From Quadrisphaera sp. RL12-1S (lineage in GTDB: Bacteria; Actinomycetota; Actinomycetes; Actinomycetales; Quadrisphaeraceae), in assembly GCF_014270065.1 (NCBI RefSeq), contig NZ_JACNME010000004.1, forward strand, positions 186,001-250,000: a stretch of 64,000 nucleotides of DNA, in the 5' to 3' direction. Each line of letters begins with the position of its first letter. The first letter of the stretch is position 1. A program made the position numbers and the translations under genes. Of this stretch, positions 51,837 to 61,524 are shown piece by piece. The notes beneath the pieces were generated by a model that was given only the letters and a program-made list of their open reading frames with translations, was not told the DNA's origin and did no database searches.

Positions 51837-54560
51837 GTGGAGACCGCCGAGATCCGCCGGCGCTGGCTCGACTTCTTCGAGGCGCGCGGCCACACCGTGG
51901 TGCCCAGCGCCTCGCTGATCAGCCCCGACCCGAGCCTGCTGTTCACGGTGGCCGGCATGGTGCCGTTCATCCCGTACCTCACGGGCCAGCAGACCCCGCC
52001 CTACCCGCGCGCCACGAGCGTGCAGAAGTGCGTGCGCACGCTCGACATCGACGAGGTCGGCAAGACCACGCGCCACGGCACGTTCTTCCAGATGAACGGC
52101 AACTTCTCCTTCGGCGACTACTTCAAGGAGGGGGCGATCTCCTACGCGTGGGAGCTCGTCACCACCCCGCAGTCGCAGGGGGGCTACGGCTTCGACCCCG
52201 ACAGCCTGTGGGCCACCGTCTACGTCGACGACGACGAGGCGCACCGCCTCTGGCAGACCGTCGCCGGCCTGCCGCCCGAGCGCATCCAGCGCCTGGGCAT
52301 GGAGGACAACTACTGGTCCACCGGGCAGCCCGGACCGGCCGGCCCGTGCTCGGAGATCTACGTCGACCGCGGCCCCGCCTACGGCCCCGACGGCGGTCCC
52401 GCCAACGACCCCGCGGGCGACCGGTACCTGGAGATCTGGAACCTCGTCTTCATGCAGTTCCAGCGCGGGGAGGGCCAGGGGAAGGACTTCCCCATCCTCC
52501 ACGAGCTGCCCAAGAAGAACATCGACACCGGCATGGGCCTGGAGCGCACCGCGCTGCTCCTGCAGGGCGTCGACAACATGTACGAGATCGACCAGGTCGC
52601 CCCCGTGCTGCGGCACGCCGCCGAGCTGGCCGGTGTCCGCTACGGCGCCGACCGGGACGCCGACGTGCGCCTGCGCGTGGTGGCCGACCACGTCCGCGCC
52701 TCCCTCATGCTCATGGGCGACGGCGTCACCCCCGGCAACGAGGGCGGCGGCTACGTGCTGCGCCGCCTCGTGCGGCGCGCGGTGCGCGCGATGCGCCTGC
52801 TCGGCGTGGACGCCCCGACGCTGCCGGAGCTGCTGCCGGTCTCCCTGGACGCCATGGCCCCGGCCTACCCCGAGCTGCGCGAGGGCTTCGGGCGCATCAG
52901 CGCCGTCGCCTACGCCGAGGAGGAGGCGTTCCGGCGCACCCTCGTCTCGGGCACCACCATCCTCGACACCGCCGTGGCGCAGGCCAAGAAGAGCTCCGCC
53001 TCCACCGGCGCCGCCGCCGTGCTGTCCGGAGAGCGCGCCTTCGAGCTGCACGACACCTTCGGCTTCCCCATCGACCTCACCCTGGAGATGGCCGCCGAGC
53101 AGGGCGTCTCGGTGGACGCCGACGGCTTCCGCCGCCTCATGACCGAGCAGCGCACCCGCGCCCGCGAGGACGCCCGCGCCAAGCGCGCCGGCCGCACGGA
53201 CACCGCCGGCTACCGGCAGGTGGCCGACGAGCTCGGGCGCGACGTGGACTTCGTCGGGTACGAGGTGCTCTCCGCGGAGGGCCGCGTGGTGGGCCTGCTG
53301 CGCGACGGCGCCGGCGTGCCCGTCGCCCTCGCCGGCGACGACGTCGAGCTGGTCCTGGACCGGACCCCCTTCTACGCCGAGAGCGGCGGCCAGCTGGCCG
53401 ACCGCGGGCGCCTCACCGTGACCGGCCCGACGGGCGTGCGCGCGGTGGTGGACGTCACCGACGTGCAGCGGCCCATCCCCGGCCTCAACGTCCACCACGC
53501 CACGGTGGTCTCCGGCGAGATAGCGGTCGGGGACCCGGTGGAGGCCGTCGTCGACGCGGGCCGCCGCCTGGCCGTGGCCCGCGCGCACACCGCCACGCAC
53601 CTGGTCCACCAGGGCCTGCGCGACGCGCTCGGCCCGGACGGCACGCGCCAGGCCGGGTCGGAGAACGCCCCCGGACGCCTGCGCTTCGACTACACCGCGC
53701 TGGCCGCGCCCACCCCGGCGCAGCTGGCCGACGTCGAGGCGGAGGTCAACACCTTCCTCGCCGACGACCTCGCCGTCACCACCACGGTCACCGACCCCGA
53801 GTCGGCGCGCCGCGCCGGCGCGCTGGCGTTCTTCGGGGACAAGTACGGCGACCGCGTGCGCATGGTCGGCATCGGCGAGTGGTCCAAGGAGCTGTGCGGC
53901 GGCACCCACGTGGAGCGCACCGGGCAGCTGGGCGTCGTCGCGCTGCTCGGGGAGCAGTCCATCGGCTCCGGCACCCGTCGTGTGGAGGCCCTCGTCGGCC
54001 CTGACGCCCACGCCCACCTGGCGCGGGAGTCCGCGCTGGTCAGCCAGCTGACGGGCCTGCTCAAGGTGCGCTCCGAGGAGCTGCCCGACCGCATCGCCAC
54101 CCTGCTCGACCAGCTCAAGGAGGCCGACCGCACCATCGCCGCGGCCCGCGCCAAGGAGGTCCTCGCGGCAGCGGGCGCCCTCGCCGCGGGCGCCGAGCTC
54201 GTGGGCGGCTCGGCCGCCGACGCGGTGCGCCTGGTGGCGACGAGCGCCGGCGAGGTGGCCTCCGCCGACGACCTGCGCACCCTCGCGCTCGACGTGCGGG
54301 GCCGCCTCGGTGAGTCCGCGTCCGTGGTCGCCGTCGGCGGCGTCGCGAAGGGCCGCCCCGTCGTGGTCATCGCCACCAGCCCCGCGGCCCGCGCGGCAGG
54401 GCTCAAGGCCGGTGCGCTCGTCCGCGTGGCCGCCACCGCCCTCGGCGGCGGCGGGGGCGGCAAGGACGACGTCGCGCAGGGCGGCGGCACCGACGCCCAG
54501 GCGCTGCCCGCAGCCCTGGACGCCGTGCGCGACGCCGTGGCGTCGTCCGTCGGCGCCTGA
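51837..54560 (+). CDS. alaS: alanine-tRNA ligase
   Basis: A 907-residue class II enzyme. The catalytic domain opens [35 protein letters not shown] and the [13 protein letters not shown] motif are intact. The editing domain has [11 protein letters not shown] and [13 protein letters not shown], its zinc-binding residues. The C-terminal DHHA1-like domain is rich in Ala/Gly and ends [23 protein letters not shown] 51837 follows AGGAGGGGACCCCC, which is preceded by ACCACCAGACC repeats. Confidence 0.97.
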   Translation: METAEIRRRWLDFFEARGHTVVPSASLISPDPSLLFTVAGMVPFIPYLTGQQTPPYPRATSVQKCVRTLDIDEVGKTTRHGTFFQMNGNFSFGDYFKEGAISYAWELVTTPQSQGGYGFDPDSLWATVYVDDDEAHRLWQTVAGLPPERIQRLGMEDNYWSTGQPGPAGPCSEIYVDRGPAYGPDGGPANDPAGDRYLEIWNLVFMQFQRGEGQGKDFPILHELPKKNIDTGMGLERTALLLQGVDNMYEIDQVAPVLRHAAELAGVRYGADRDADVRLRVVADHVRASLMLMGDGVTPGNEGGGYVLRRLVRRAVRAMRLLGVDAPTLPELLPVSLDAMAPAYPELREGFGRISAVAYAEEEAFRRTLVSGTTILDTAVAQAKKSSASTGAAAVLSGERAFELHDTFGFPIDLTLEMAAEQGVSVDADGFRRLMTEQRTRAREDARAKRAGRTDTAGYRQVADELGRDVDFVGYEVLSAEGRVVGLLRDGAGVPVALAGDDVELVLDRTPFYAESGGQLADRGRLTVTGPTGVRAVVDVTDVQRPIPGLNVHHATVVSGEIAVGDPVEAVVDAGRRLAVARAHTATHLVHQGLRDALGPDGTRQAGSENAPGRLRFDYTALAAPTPAQLADVEAEVNTFLADDLAVTTTVTDPESARRAGALAFFGDKYGDRVRMVGIGEWSKELCGGTHVERTGQLGVVALLGEQSIGSGTRRVEALVGPDAHAHLARESALVSQLTGLLKVRSEELPDRIATLLDQLKEADRTIAAARAKEVLAAAGALAAGAELVGGSAADAVRLVATSAGEVASADDLRTLALDVRGRLGESASVVAVGGVAKGRPVVVIATSPAARAAGLKAGALVRVAATALGGGGGGKDDVAQGGGTDAQALPAALDAVRDAVASSVGA

Positions 54561-54594
54561 CCGGTCCTGAGGGACCTGACCCGGTGGAGCGCGC

Positions 54595-55071
54595 GTGAGG
54601 GACGGGGTCCGGCTCGGCGTGGACGTCGGGTCGGTCCGCGTCGGGCTCGCGGTCTGCGACCCGAGCGGCTCGATCGCCTCGCCCGTCGAGACGCTCAAGA
54701 GGGATCGCACGCAGCGCTCTGACCTGCGACGCATCGCAGCGGAGATCGCTGAGAGGGACGCCCTCGAGGTGGTCATCGGGCTGCCGGTCTCGCTCTCCGG
54801 ACGTGAAGGTCCAGCGGCGGCGGCTGTGCGTGACTACGCTGCTGACCTGGCAGGCATGGTCGCGCCGGTGCCGGTGCGGCTCGTGGACGAGCGGTTGAGC
54901 ACGGTCAGCGCCCACCAGGCGCTGACAGCCTCCGGGCGGTCCGGCCGTCGCCACCGAGAGGTGGTCGACCAGGTCGCGGCGGTGCTCATCCTGCAGACGG
55001 CCCTTGACGCTGAGCGCGCCACGGGCCGGCCGCCGGGGTCGACCGTCGACCCCGGGCCCGCCCCGGGCTGA
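54595..55071 (+). CDS. ruvX: Holliday junction resolvase-like RuvX/YqgF
   Basis: A 158-residue RNase H-fold protein needed for 16S rRNA 5' maturation in several bacteria. RLGVDVGSVRVGLAVCDPSG is the first motif, VIGLPVSLSGREGPAAAAV the second, and RLVDERLSTVSAHQAL and HREVVDQVAAVLILQ complete the site. The final 20 residues are variable. GTG 54595 starts at the homology boundary. Codon bias in the central part is less extreme in GC3 than its neighbours. Confidence 0.93.
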   Translation: MRDGVRLGVDVGSVRVGLAVCDPSGSIASPVETLKRDRTQRSDLRRIAAEIAERDALEVVIGLPVSLSGREGPAAAAVRDYAADLAGMVAPVPVRLVDERLSTVSAHQALTASGRSGRRHREVVDQVAAVLILQTALDAERATGRPPGSTVDPGPAPG

Positions 55072-55105
55072 GGCCGGGGGCGGGAGGAAGGGGCTGTGCG
55101 CGTCG

Positions 55106-56284
55106 ATGGCTGGCTTGTCGCTGGAGGACCTGCCGGGGACCCCGGAGTCCCGCTCGTCCTCCGGGGACGGCGCGGGCGGGGGCTCGCGGTCGTCGCAGCG
55201 CCTGGCCGAGAAGGGTGACCGCCAGCGGCGCCGCAAGCGCCGCCGCACCGTCACCCTCGTGGTGCTCGCCGTGTGCGCGGTGCTCTTCGGGGCCTCCGCG
55301 GTGCTCGTGGGAGGTCAGGTCAAGGGCCTCGTGGCCAGCATGACCGAGAGCGGGGACTACGAGGGCGAGGGCAGCGGGACCGTGACGGTGCAGGTCCCCG
55401 ACGGGGCCTCCGGCCGCACGATCGCGTCGGTGCTCGCCGAGGCCGGCGTGGTGAAGACCCCCGGCGCCTTCGTCTCGGCGGCCGCCGCGGACCCGAAGTC
55501 GGCGGGCATCCAGCCCGGCACGTACCAGCTGCGCAAGGAGATGTCCGGCGCCTCGGCGCTGGCGCTCCTGCTCGACCCCTCCTCGCGCACCTCCTGGAAG
55601 GTGCAGGTGCCCGAGGGCTACACGGCCTCGCAGATCTACCAGCGCCTCTCGGAGTCCACCGGCCTGCCCGTCTCCGCCTACGAGGCGGCCGCCAAGGACC
55701 CGCAGCTCGGCCTGCCCGCAGACGCGGGGGGCGCCGTCGAGGGCTACCTCTTCCCCGCCACGTACACCTTCGACCCGGGCACCACGGCCCTGCAGCAGCT
55801 GCAGCAGATGGTGCAGCGCACCACCAAGGCCATGGACGACGTCGGGTTCCCCGCCGACGCCTCCGAGCGCCACCGCCTCATGACCGAGGCGAGCCTGGTG
55901 CAGAAGGAGGGGGCCAACGCCGAGGACATGGCCAAGGTGGCGCGCGTCATCGAGAACCGCGTCGCCGCGGGCCAGCCGCTGCAGTTCGACACCACGGTCA
56001 ACTACGCCAACGGCAAGACCGGCCTGACCACCACCGACGCCGACCGCGCGAACCCCTCGCCGTACAACACCTACCTGCACCCCGGTCTGCCGCCGGGCCC
56101 CATCGCCTCGCCCGGCGAGGACGCCATGCGCGCGGTGCTCGACCCCACCCCGGGAGACTGGCTGTACTTCGTGGTGGTCAACCCCTCCACGGGTGAGACG
56201 AAGTTCGCGGCCACCTTCGCCGAGCACCAGCAGAACGTGGCCGAGTTCCAGGCGTGGCTGCGCGCCAACCCGCAGCAGGGGTGA
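55106..56284 (+). CDS. mltG: endolytic transglycosylase MltG
   Basis: A 392-residue YceG-family enzyme that cuts nascent peptidoglycan strands. The cytoplasmic N-terminus is basic (RQRRRKRRRTV), and one membrane segment lies at about 49-70. The extracytoplasmic part has a LysM-like region (VPDGASGRTIASVLAEAGVV) and the catalytic core with EGYLFPATYTF, EASLVQKEGANAEDMAKVAR (catalytic Glu), and LHPGLPPGPIASPGEDAMRA. ATG 55106 is the only suitable start. GTGA overlap with aroE. Confidence 0.93.
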   Translation: MAGLSLEDLPGTPESRSSSGDGAGGGSRSSQRLAEKGDRQRRRKRRRTVTLVVLAVCAVLFGASAVLVGGQVKGLVASMTESGDYEGEGSGTVTVQVPDGASGRTIASVLAEAGVVKTPGAFVSAAAADPKSAGIQPGTYQLRKEMSGASALALLLDPSSRTSWKVQVPEGYTASQIYQRLSESTGLPVSAYEAAAKDPQLGLPADAGGAVEGYLFPATYTFDPGTTALQQLQQMVQRTTKAMDDVGFPADASERHRLMTEASLVQKEGANAEDMAKVARVIENRVAAGQPLQFDTTVNYANGKTGLTTTDADRANPSPYNTYLHPGLPPGPIASPGEDAMRAVLDPTPGDWLYFVVVNPSTGETKFAATFAEHQQNVAEFQAWLRANPQQG

Positions 56285-57168
56285 GCGTGCAGGCCGCCGT
56301 CTGGGGCTCACCGATCGCCCACTCCCTGTCCCCGGCCCTGCACCGGGCCGCCTACGCCGAGCTCGGCCTGGACTGGGCGTACGGCCGGCGCGAGGTGGAC
56401 GCCGCCGCGCTGCCCGCCGCCGTCGCCGAGCTCGACGAGAGCTGGGCGGGGGTGTCGCTGACCATGCCGCTCAAGCAGGCCGTGCTGCCCCTGCTGGCGC
56501 AAGCCTCGGAGCTGGCGCTGGCCGTGGGCGCCGTGAACACGCTGCTGCCGGTCCCCGGGCGCCCCGGCGCGTGGCGCGGGGAGAACACGGACGTGCACGG
56601 CGTCGTCGCCGCCCTCGCCGAGGCGGGGGTGCAGCGGGCCGAGTCGGCCGCGGTGCTGGGCGGTGGGGCGACGGCCGCGTCCGCGGTCGCCGCGCTGGCG
56701 CAGCTGGGCGTCGCCGAGCCGGTGGTGCTGGTCCGCTCCGTGGAGCGCGCCCGGGCGCTGCTCGACGTCGCCGAGCGCCTCGGGGTGCGGGTGCGCCTGC
56801 AGCCCTGGGGGGACGCCGGGCACGCCGCCGCGGTCCTGGCGGGCTGCGGCGCGGTGGTCTCGACGGCACCGGCCGGAGCCGCCGACGCCGTCGCCGCTGC
56901 ACTGGTCGACAGCGGTGCGCGACCGGCGGGAGCCCTCCTCGACGTCGTCTACGCCCCCTGGCCCACAGCCCTGGCCCGGGCGTGGGACCGGCTCGGCGCG
57001 CCCGTCGTCGGCGGCTTCTCGATGCTCGTGCACCAGGCCGAGCGCCAGGTCGAGCTCATGACCGGGCGCGAGGCCCCGCTGGAGGCCATGCGCACCGCCG
57101 GCGAGGCGGCCATGGCCGCCACCCCGGACGACGACGAGGACGCGGCCTCCCGCCTCGTCAGCCGCTGA
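56281..57168 (+). CDS. aroE: shikimate dehydrogenase
   Basis: A 295-residue enzyme reducing 3-dehydroshikimate in aromatic amino acid synthesis. WGSPIAHSLSPALHRAAY is the substrate motif, VSLTMPLKQAVLPL has the catalytic Lys, NTDVHGVVAAL the Asp, and VLGGGATAASAVAAL the NADP-binding loop. Length is slightly more than usual. GTG 56281 overlaps the mltG stop. In many actinobacteria a pilus or aroCKB cluster follows, as here. Confidence 0.95.
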   Translation: MSVQAAVWGSPIAHSLSPALHRAAYAELGLDWAYGRREVDAAALPAAVAELDESWAGVSLTMPLKQAVLPLLAQASELALAVGAVNTLLPVPGRPGAWRGENTDVHGVVAALAEAGVQRAESAAVLGGGATAASAVAALAQLGVAEPVVLVRSVERARALLDVAERLGVRVRLQPWGDAGHAAAVLAGCGAVVSTAPAGAADAVAAALVDSGARPAGALLDVVYAPWPTALARAWDRLGAPVVGGFSMLVHQAERQVELMTGREAPLEAMRTAGEAAMAATPDDDEDAASRLVSR

Positions 57169-57255
57169 CGCCCAGCGCTCAAGCCCCCCGCCCGCCGCGC
57201 CGATGGGACGCAGGACGGGAGGGCTGTGCCCTCGGTGCGTGAGCAGGAGGACCGC

Positions 57256-58605
57256 GTGAGCAGCTGGAGCGGTGGGACGGGCGACGACTTCGGCGTCACG
57301 TGGAGCGGCGCCGACGGCTCCACCACCGCCGCGCACCCCGCGGTGGCTGCCCCGGCTGCGGGTCCCGCTGCGGTTCCGGCGGCGACGTGGCACCCGTCCT
57401 CCCTGCTCCAGGACGACCCGCTCCTGCCGCCGCCCGCGCGCACGCCCGACCCCGGGCACCCCGCGGTCTCCGTGCCGGTGCAGCACGCACCGGAGCAGCC
57501 CCGGGCCGGTGTCGGTGGTGGTGCCGCTGACGACGAGTCCGTGCTGGACATCACGGCGGTGCTGCGGGCCATGCTGGCCACCGGCGCCTCCGACCTGCAC
57601 CTCACGGCGGGGGCCCCGCCCACCATCCGGCTCCACGGTGGACTGCGCCCGCTGGAGGGGTTCGAGGTGCTCAGCGGCGCCGTCCTGCAGCGCAGCCTCT
57701 TCGGGATGCTCACGCAGAAGCAGCGCGCTCGCTTCGAGGAGGACCTGGAGCTCGACTTCGCGCACTCCGTCCCCGGCCGGGGGCGCTTCCGCGTCAACGT
57801 CTACCGCCAGCGGGAGTCCCTCGGTGCCGCGTTCCGCGTGATCCCCGCGGAGATCAAGCCCCTGGACACCCTCGGCGTGCCGCCGTCGGTGGCGCACTTC
57901 GCCACGCTGCCGCGCGGCCTCGTGCTCGTCACCGGTCCCACCGGGTCAGGCAAGTCGACCACGCTCGCAGCCCTGGTGGACCTGGCCAACTCGACGCGCA
58001 GCGACCACATCATGACCGTCGAGGACCCCATCGAGTTCCTCCACCGCCACAAGAAGTGCCTGGTCAACCAGCGCGAGGTGGGGGAGGACACCCACTCCTT
58101 CGCCACCGCCCTCAAGCACGTGCTGCGCCAGGACCCCGACATCATCCTCGTCGGTGAGCTGCGCGACCTGGAGACCATCTCGGTGGCGCTCACCGCCGCC
58201 GAGACCGGTCACCTGGTGTTCGCCACCCTCCACACGCAGGACGCCGCGCAGACCATCGACCGCGTGGTGGACGTGTTCCCCGCCGAGCAGCAGGAGCAGG
58301 TCCGCACCCAGCTGGCCGGCGCCATCCAGGGCGTGGTCTGCCAGACGCTGTGCAAGACCGCGGACGGCAAGGGCCGCGCCGTGGCCACCGAGGTGATGAT
58401 GGCCACCCCGGCCATCCGCAACCTCATCCGCGAGGGCAAGACCCACCAGATCTACTCGGCCATGCAGGCCGGTGCCGCGCACGGCATGCACACCATGGAC
58501 CAGCACCTGGCCGACCTGGTGCGCCGCGGCCGCGTCACCCGCGGTGAGGCCGCGGAGAAGGCGCACAGCCCCGAGGACTTCGCCCGGCTGGTGGGCGGCG
58601 TCTGA
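57256..58605 (+). CDS. pilT: type IV pilus retraction ATPase PilT
   Basis: A 449-residue hexameric ATPase that drives pilus retraction. The N-terminal 100 residues are Pro/Ala-rich and disordered. The core has LDITAVLRAMLATGASDLHL, Walker A VTGPTGSGKSTTLAALV, the Asp box IMTVEDPIEFLH, Walker B DIILVGELRDLETI and the PilT-type C-terminal AIRNLIREGKTHQIYSAMQ. GTG 57256 follows GCAGGAGGACCGC; GTG 57226 has a closer, poorer site. No extension ATPase PilB is present in this stretch. It overlaps pilC by one base. Confidence 0.92.
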   Translation: MSSWSGGTGDDFGVTWSGADGSTTAAHPAVAAPAAGPAAVPAATWHPSSLLQDDPLLPPPARTPDPGHPAVSVPVQHAPEQPRAGVGGGAADDESVLDITAVLRAMLATGASDLHLTAGAPPTIRLHGGLRPLEGFEVLSGAVLQRSLFGMLTQKQRARFEEDLELDFAHSVPGRGRFRVNVYRQRESLGAAFRVIPAEIKPLDTLGVPPSVAHFATLPRGLVLVTGPTGSGKSTTLAALVDLANSTRSDHIMTVEDPIEFLHRHKKCLVNQREVGEDTHSFATALKHVLRQDPDIILVGELRDLETISVALTAAETGHLVFATLHTQDAAQTIDRVVDVFPAEQQEQVRTQLAGAIQGVVCQTLCKTADGKGRAVATEVMMATPAIRNLIREGKTHQIYSAMQAGAAHGMHTMDQHLADLVRRGRVTRGEAAEKAHSPEDFARLVGGV

Positions 58606-59825
58606 TGGCCACCTCGACGCTGTACGAGTACACGGTCCGCGACGCGGCCGGCAAGCTCGTCACCGGCAAGCTCGAGGCCGCCGACGAGGCGGCCCTGGTG
58701 AGCCGGCTGCGGGCGCAGGGCCACGCGCCGCTGTCGGTGAAGCCGGCCGGTGTCGGCCTCAACCGCGAGATCCGCCTGCCCGGCAGCGACCGGGTGGCGC
58801 TGAAGGACCTCGCTGTGATGTCCCGCCAGTTCGCCACCATGATCAGCTCGGGGCTGTCGCTGCTGCGGGCGCTGACCATCCTGTCCGACCAGACGCAGAA
58901 CAAGGCGCTGGCCAAGGTGCTCGGTGCGGTGTCCATCGACGTGCAGGGCGGCTCCTCGCTGTCCGTGGCGATGGCCAAGCACCCGCGCGTCTTCCCGCCC
59001 CTGATGATCAACATGACGCGCGCCGGCGAGGTCGGCGGCTTCCTCGAGGCGGTGCTGCTGCAGGTCGCTGACAACTTCGAGGCCGAGGTCAAGCTCCAGG
59101 CCAAGATCAAGTCAGCCATGGCCTACCCGGTGGTCGTCTTCGTCATCGCCATCCTGGCGGTGGTGGGCATGCTGCTCTTCATCGTGCCGATCTTCGCCGG
59201 CATGTTCGCCTCGCTCGGAGGGCAGCTGCCGCTGCCCACGCGGATCCTCGTGGTGCTCTCCGACGGACTGCGCGTCGGAGCGCCGGTCATCCTCGTGGTG
59301 GGCGTCGCCGGGGCGGTCGCGTGGATGCGCTGGAAGCACCACCCGAAGGTCCGGGGGGTCGTGGACCCCCTCAAGATCAAGCTGCCGGTGTTCGGCCAGC
59401 TCTTCGCCAAGATCGCTCTCAGCAGGTACACCCGCAACCTCGGGATGATGATGCGCTCGGGGGTGCCCATCCTCCAGAGCCTCGAGATCGTCGGGGCGAC
59501 CGCGGGCAACGTGGTGCTGGAGCGGGCCTCGGAGGACCTCCAGGAGAGCGTGCGGCGCGGTGACTCCATGGCGGCGCCGCTGACGCGGCACAAGATCTTC
59601 CCACCGATGGTCTCGCAGATGCTCGCGGTCGGTGAGGACACCGGAGCGCTGGACACGATGCTCGAGAAGGTGTCGCAGTTCTACGACCAGGAGGTCGAGG
59701 CGACCACCGACGCCCTCACGAGCCTCATCGAGCCGCTCATGATCGCCGTCCTCGGCAGCATCATCGGCGGCATGATCATCGCGCTGTACATGCCGATCTT
59801 CTCGGTGTTCAACCTCATCAAGTGA
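58605..59825 (+). CDS. pilC: type IV pilus inner membrane platform protein PilC
   Basis: A 406-residue polytopic platform protein (T2SF domain twice). YEYTVRDAAGKLVTGKLEAA, then LAVMSRQFATMISSGLSLLR begin the first repeat, and ALSRYTRNLGMMMRSGVPIL the second. KIKSAMAYPVVVFVIAILAV and the final LYMPIFSVFNLI are membrane parts. It joins the ATPases to the pilin base. ATG 58605 overlaps the pilT stop. A stem-loop follows. Confidence 0.95.
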   Translation: MATSTLYEYTVRDAAGKLVTGKLEAADEAALVSRLRAQGHAPLSVKPAGVGLNREIRLPGSDRVALKDLAVMSRQFATMISSGLSLLRALTILSDQTQNKALAKVLGAVSIDVQGGSSLSVAMAKHPRVFPPLMINMTRAGEVGGFLEAVLLQVADNFEAEVKLQAKIKSAMAYPVVVFVIAILAVVGMLLFIVPIFAGMFASLGGQLPLPTRILVVLSDGLRVGAPVILVVGVAGAVAWMRWKHHPKVRGVVDPLKIKLPVFGQLFAKIALSRYTRNLGMMMRSGVPILQSLEIVGATAGNVVLERASEDLQESVRRGDSMAAPLTRHKIFPPMVSQMLAVGEDTGALDTMLEKVSQFYDQEVEATTDALTSLIEPLMIAVLGSIIGGMIIALYMPIFSVFNLIK

Positions 59826-59843
59826 CCCTCCGTCACTGACCTC

Positions 59844-59879
59844 CGCAGGGCGCTCACCGACCGTGGTGGGCGCCCTGCG
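59844..59879 (+). terminator. terminator after pilC
   Basis: CGCAGGGCGCTCACC (59844-59858) pairs with 59865-59879 (one wobble) around a GACCGT loop. It splits the pilTC transcript from pilA. Confidence 0.7.
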
Positions 59880-59996
59880 CCGTCCGGGTGAGCGGGCGTT
59901 TGGCCGGTCAAGGGGTGCTCCCCGGTGTCGATACCAGGACTGCAACGGGGGCGTGCGGGGGTCGCGCGTCCAGGACTCGAGAAGGGGGAGCTGGCC

Positions 59997-60479
59997 ATGA
60001 TGGCTCGCATCCGCAAGGCCATGGAGGAGAAGGACCAGGGCTTCACCCTGATCGAGCTCCTCGTCGTCATGATCATCATCGGCATCCTCGCGGCGATCGC
60101 TGTGCCGGTGTTCCTCAACCAGCGCCAGAAGGCCGTGGACAGCAGCATCAAGTCCGACCTGCGCACGGTGGCGCAGAGCGCCGAGACGTCGATGGTCGAC
60201 ACGCAGATCTATCCGGCCAGCGCGAACAGCACCAATCCCTCGAGCGGGGCAAACCAGATCACGATCGGCACCGCCACCATCACGTTGAGCTCAGGCAACG
60301 TCATCGCCTACAAGCAGAGCTCGGACAAGGCCAGTTACTGCGTGGTGGGCTCCAATGCGCGAGCGTCCGCCACTGGTGCCACCGGTTCGACGGCCGGCAC
60401 CTTCTACTACTACTCCAGCCTCAACGGTGGTCTGGGCGGATCGGCTGTGCTCGCCTCCGCCCTTCCTGCCGGCTGCTGA
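59997..60479 (+). CDS. pilA: type IVa major pilin-like PilA
   Basis: A 160-residue prepilin. The leader MMARIRKAMEEKDQG is cut before Phe16 in GFTLIELLVVMIIIGILAAI, with Glu at +5 and a 22-residue membrane helix. NQRQKAVDSSIKSDLRTVAQ is the start of the pilin head. It is Ser/Thr/Gly/Ala-rich, with a disulfide-prone Cys near residue 119 and at the C-terminus (LPAGC). Size and layout fit a major pilin. ATG 59997 follows GGGGAG. Its own terminator sits right behind it. Confidence 0.93.
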   Translation: MMARIRKAMEEKDQGFTLIELLVVMIIIGILAAIAVPVFLNQRQKAVDSSIKSDLRTVAQSAETSMVDTQIYPASANSTNPSSGANQITIGTATITLSSGNVIAYKQSSDKASYCVVGSNARASATGATGSTAGTFYYYSSLNGGLGGSAVLASALPAGC

Positions 60480-60487
60480 TGTGGCTC

Positions 60488-60519
60488 GACAGGCCCGCAC
60501 CTCCGGGTGCGGGCCTGTC
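60488..60519 (+). terminator. pilA terminator
   Basis: GACAGGCCCGCACC (60488-60501) pairs perfectly with GGTGCGGGCCTGTC (60506-60519), a 14-base-pair stem with a TCCG loop, eight bases after the stop codon. Confidence 0.85.
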
Positions 60520-60582
60520 GTTCGTCACCCGGAGCTGTTACCCGTCGAGGAACGAGCCGAGACGCACAGACGAGGAGGAACC

Positions 60583-61524
60583 ATGAACGATGCAGCTGGG
60601 ACTGCGCTCCGCGGCGACGATGCCGTGGACGATGGCTTCACCCTCGTCGAGGTGGTCGTCGCCCTCGGGCTGCTCGGCATCATCGCCACCGCCACCCTCG
60701 GCTTCTTCATCTCGGGCGTGCGCACCTCCACCGACCTCCAGCGCCGCCAGGTCGCCGTCGCCCTGGCCAACGCCGCCGTCGAGGACTCCCGGCGGCTGCC
60801 GGTCACCATGCAGTCCACGACGGTGAACGGCACCACCACCACGTGGCCGCTCCTGGTCAAGGGGCGGCCCCAGGCCGACGTCACCACCCAGTGGGCCAGC
60901 GCTCCGTCCTCGGTCACCTCGACCACCTTCCCGGCCTCCGACCCCTCGGCGACGACGCCCGCAGCGGCGCTGGCGCCCCTGTCGTCGACGAGCACCGTGG
61001 GCAGCGCCTCCTACACCACCTCCGTGGTGATCGGCACGTGCTACCGGCTGCGCTCCACAGCGAGCGCCCCCTGCGACCAGGCGGGACGCGCCCGCTCGGC
61101 GACGCCGCCCGCGGGCTACGAGGAGCTGGTCCGCATCAGCGCGACGACGTCGTGGGGGACCGCCCTGGACTGCGCGAGCGGCACGTGCTCGTACACCGCG
61201 AGCGTGCTCGTCGACACCAGTCCCGACCCGCTGTGGAACACCAGCGGCGGTCGTGCCGTCGACGACGTCGCCTCGGCCGCGAAGGGCACCACCGTGGAGC
61301 TCAACGTGCTCGCCAACGACACCATGATTCCGGCGGCGAACAACCCGGTCACCGTCGTCTCCACGCCTGCTGGCATGACCGCGTCGGCCGACGCGAACGG
61401 CAGGATCCTCCTGACCGTGCCCGCCTCGGCGAGCACCGGCACGGTGGTGCTCACGTACTCCGTGCGCGATGCGTACGGGGCTACGTCCAACACGGCCAGC
61501 GTGCAGATCACGGTGACGCAGTGA
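60583..61524 (+). CDS. PilV-like minor pilin with C-terminal Ig-like domain
   Basis: A 313-residue prepilin-like protein. The leader ends DDG, with cleavage before Phe19 in GFTLVEVVVALGLLGIIATA and Glu at +5. The head (about 50-210) is Thr/Ser-rich with two Cys pairs (residues 153/164 and 197/202). The last 90 residues start AVDDVASAAKGTTVELNVLA and NDTM, and continue LTYSVRDAYGATSNTASVQI. This is the tandem-95/cadherin-like Ig fold seen in bacterial adhesins. ATG 60583 follows CGAGGAGGAACC. It is the first gene of a three-gene overlap unit. Confidence 0.85.
   Translation: MNDAAGTALRGDDAVDDGFTLVEVVVALGLLGIIATATLGFFISGVRTSTDLQRRQVAVALANAAVEDSRRLPVTMQSTTVNGTTTTWPLLVKGRPQADVTTQWASAPSSVTSTTFPASDPSATTPAAALAPLSSTSTVGSASYTTSVVIGTCYRLRSTASAPCDQAGRARSATPPAGYEELVRISATTSWGTALDCASGTCSYTASVLVDTSPDPLWNTSGGRAVDDVASAAKGTTVELNVLANDTMIPAANNPVTVVSTPAGMTASADANGRILLTVPASASTGTVVLTYSVRDAYGATSNTASVQITVTQ

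Noticed and set aside
51111-54776. A 1221-codon open frame on the minus strand opposite alaS
   Set aside because: It is antisense to a clear alaS gene and its protein is a His/Val/Gly-rich shadow produced by high GC. The same applies to long minus-strand frames opposite thrS (2905-5115), rel (23441-25609) and secD (19926-21968).
59880-59996. A riboswitch, such as a cyclic di-GMP type, before pilA
   Set aside because: No conserved core could be matched by eye; only a short leader with a ribosome binding site is supported.
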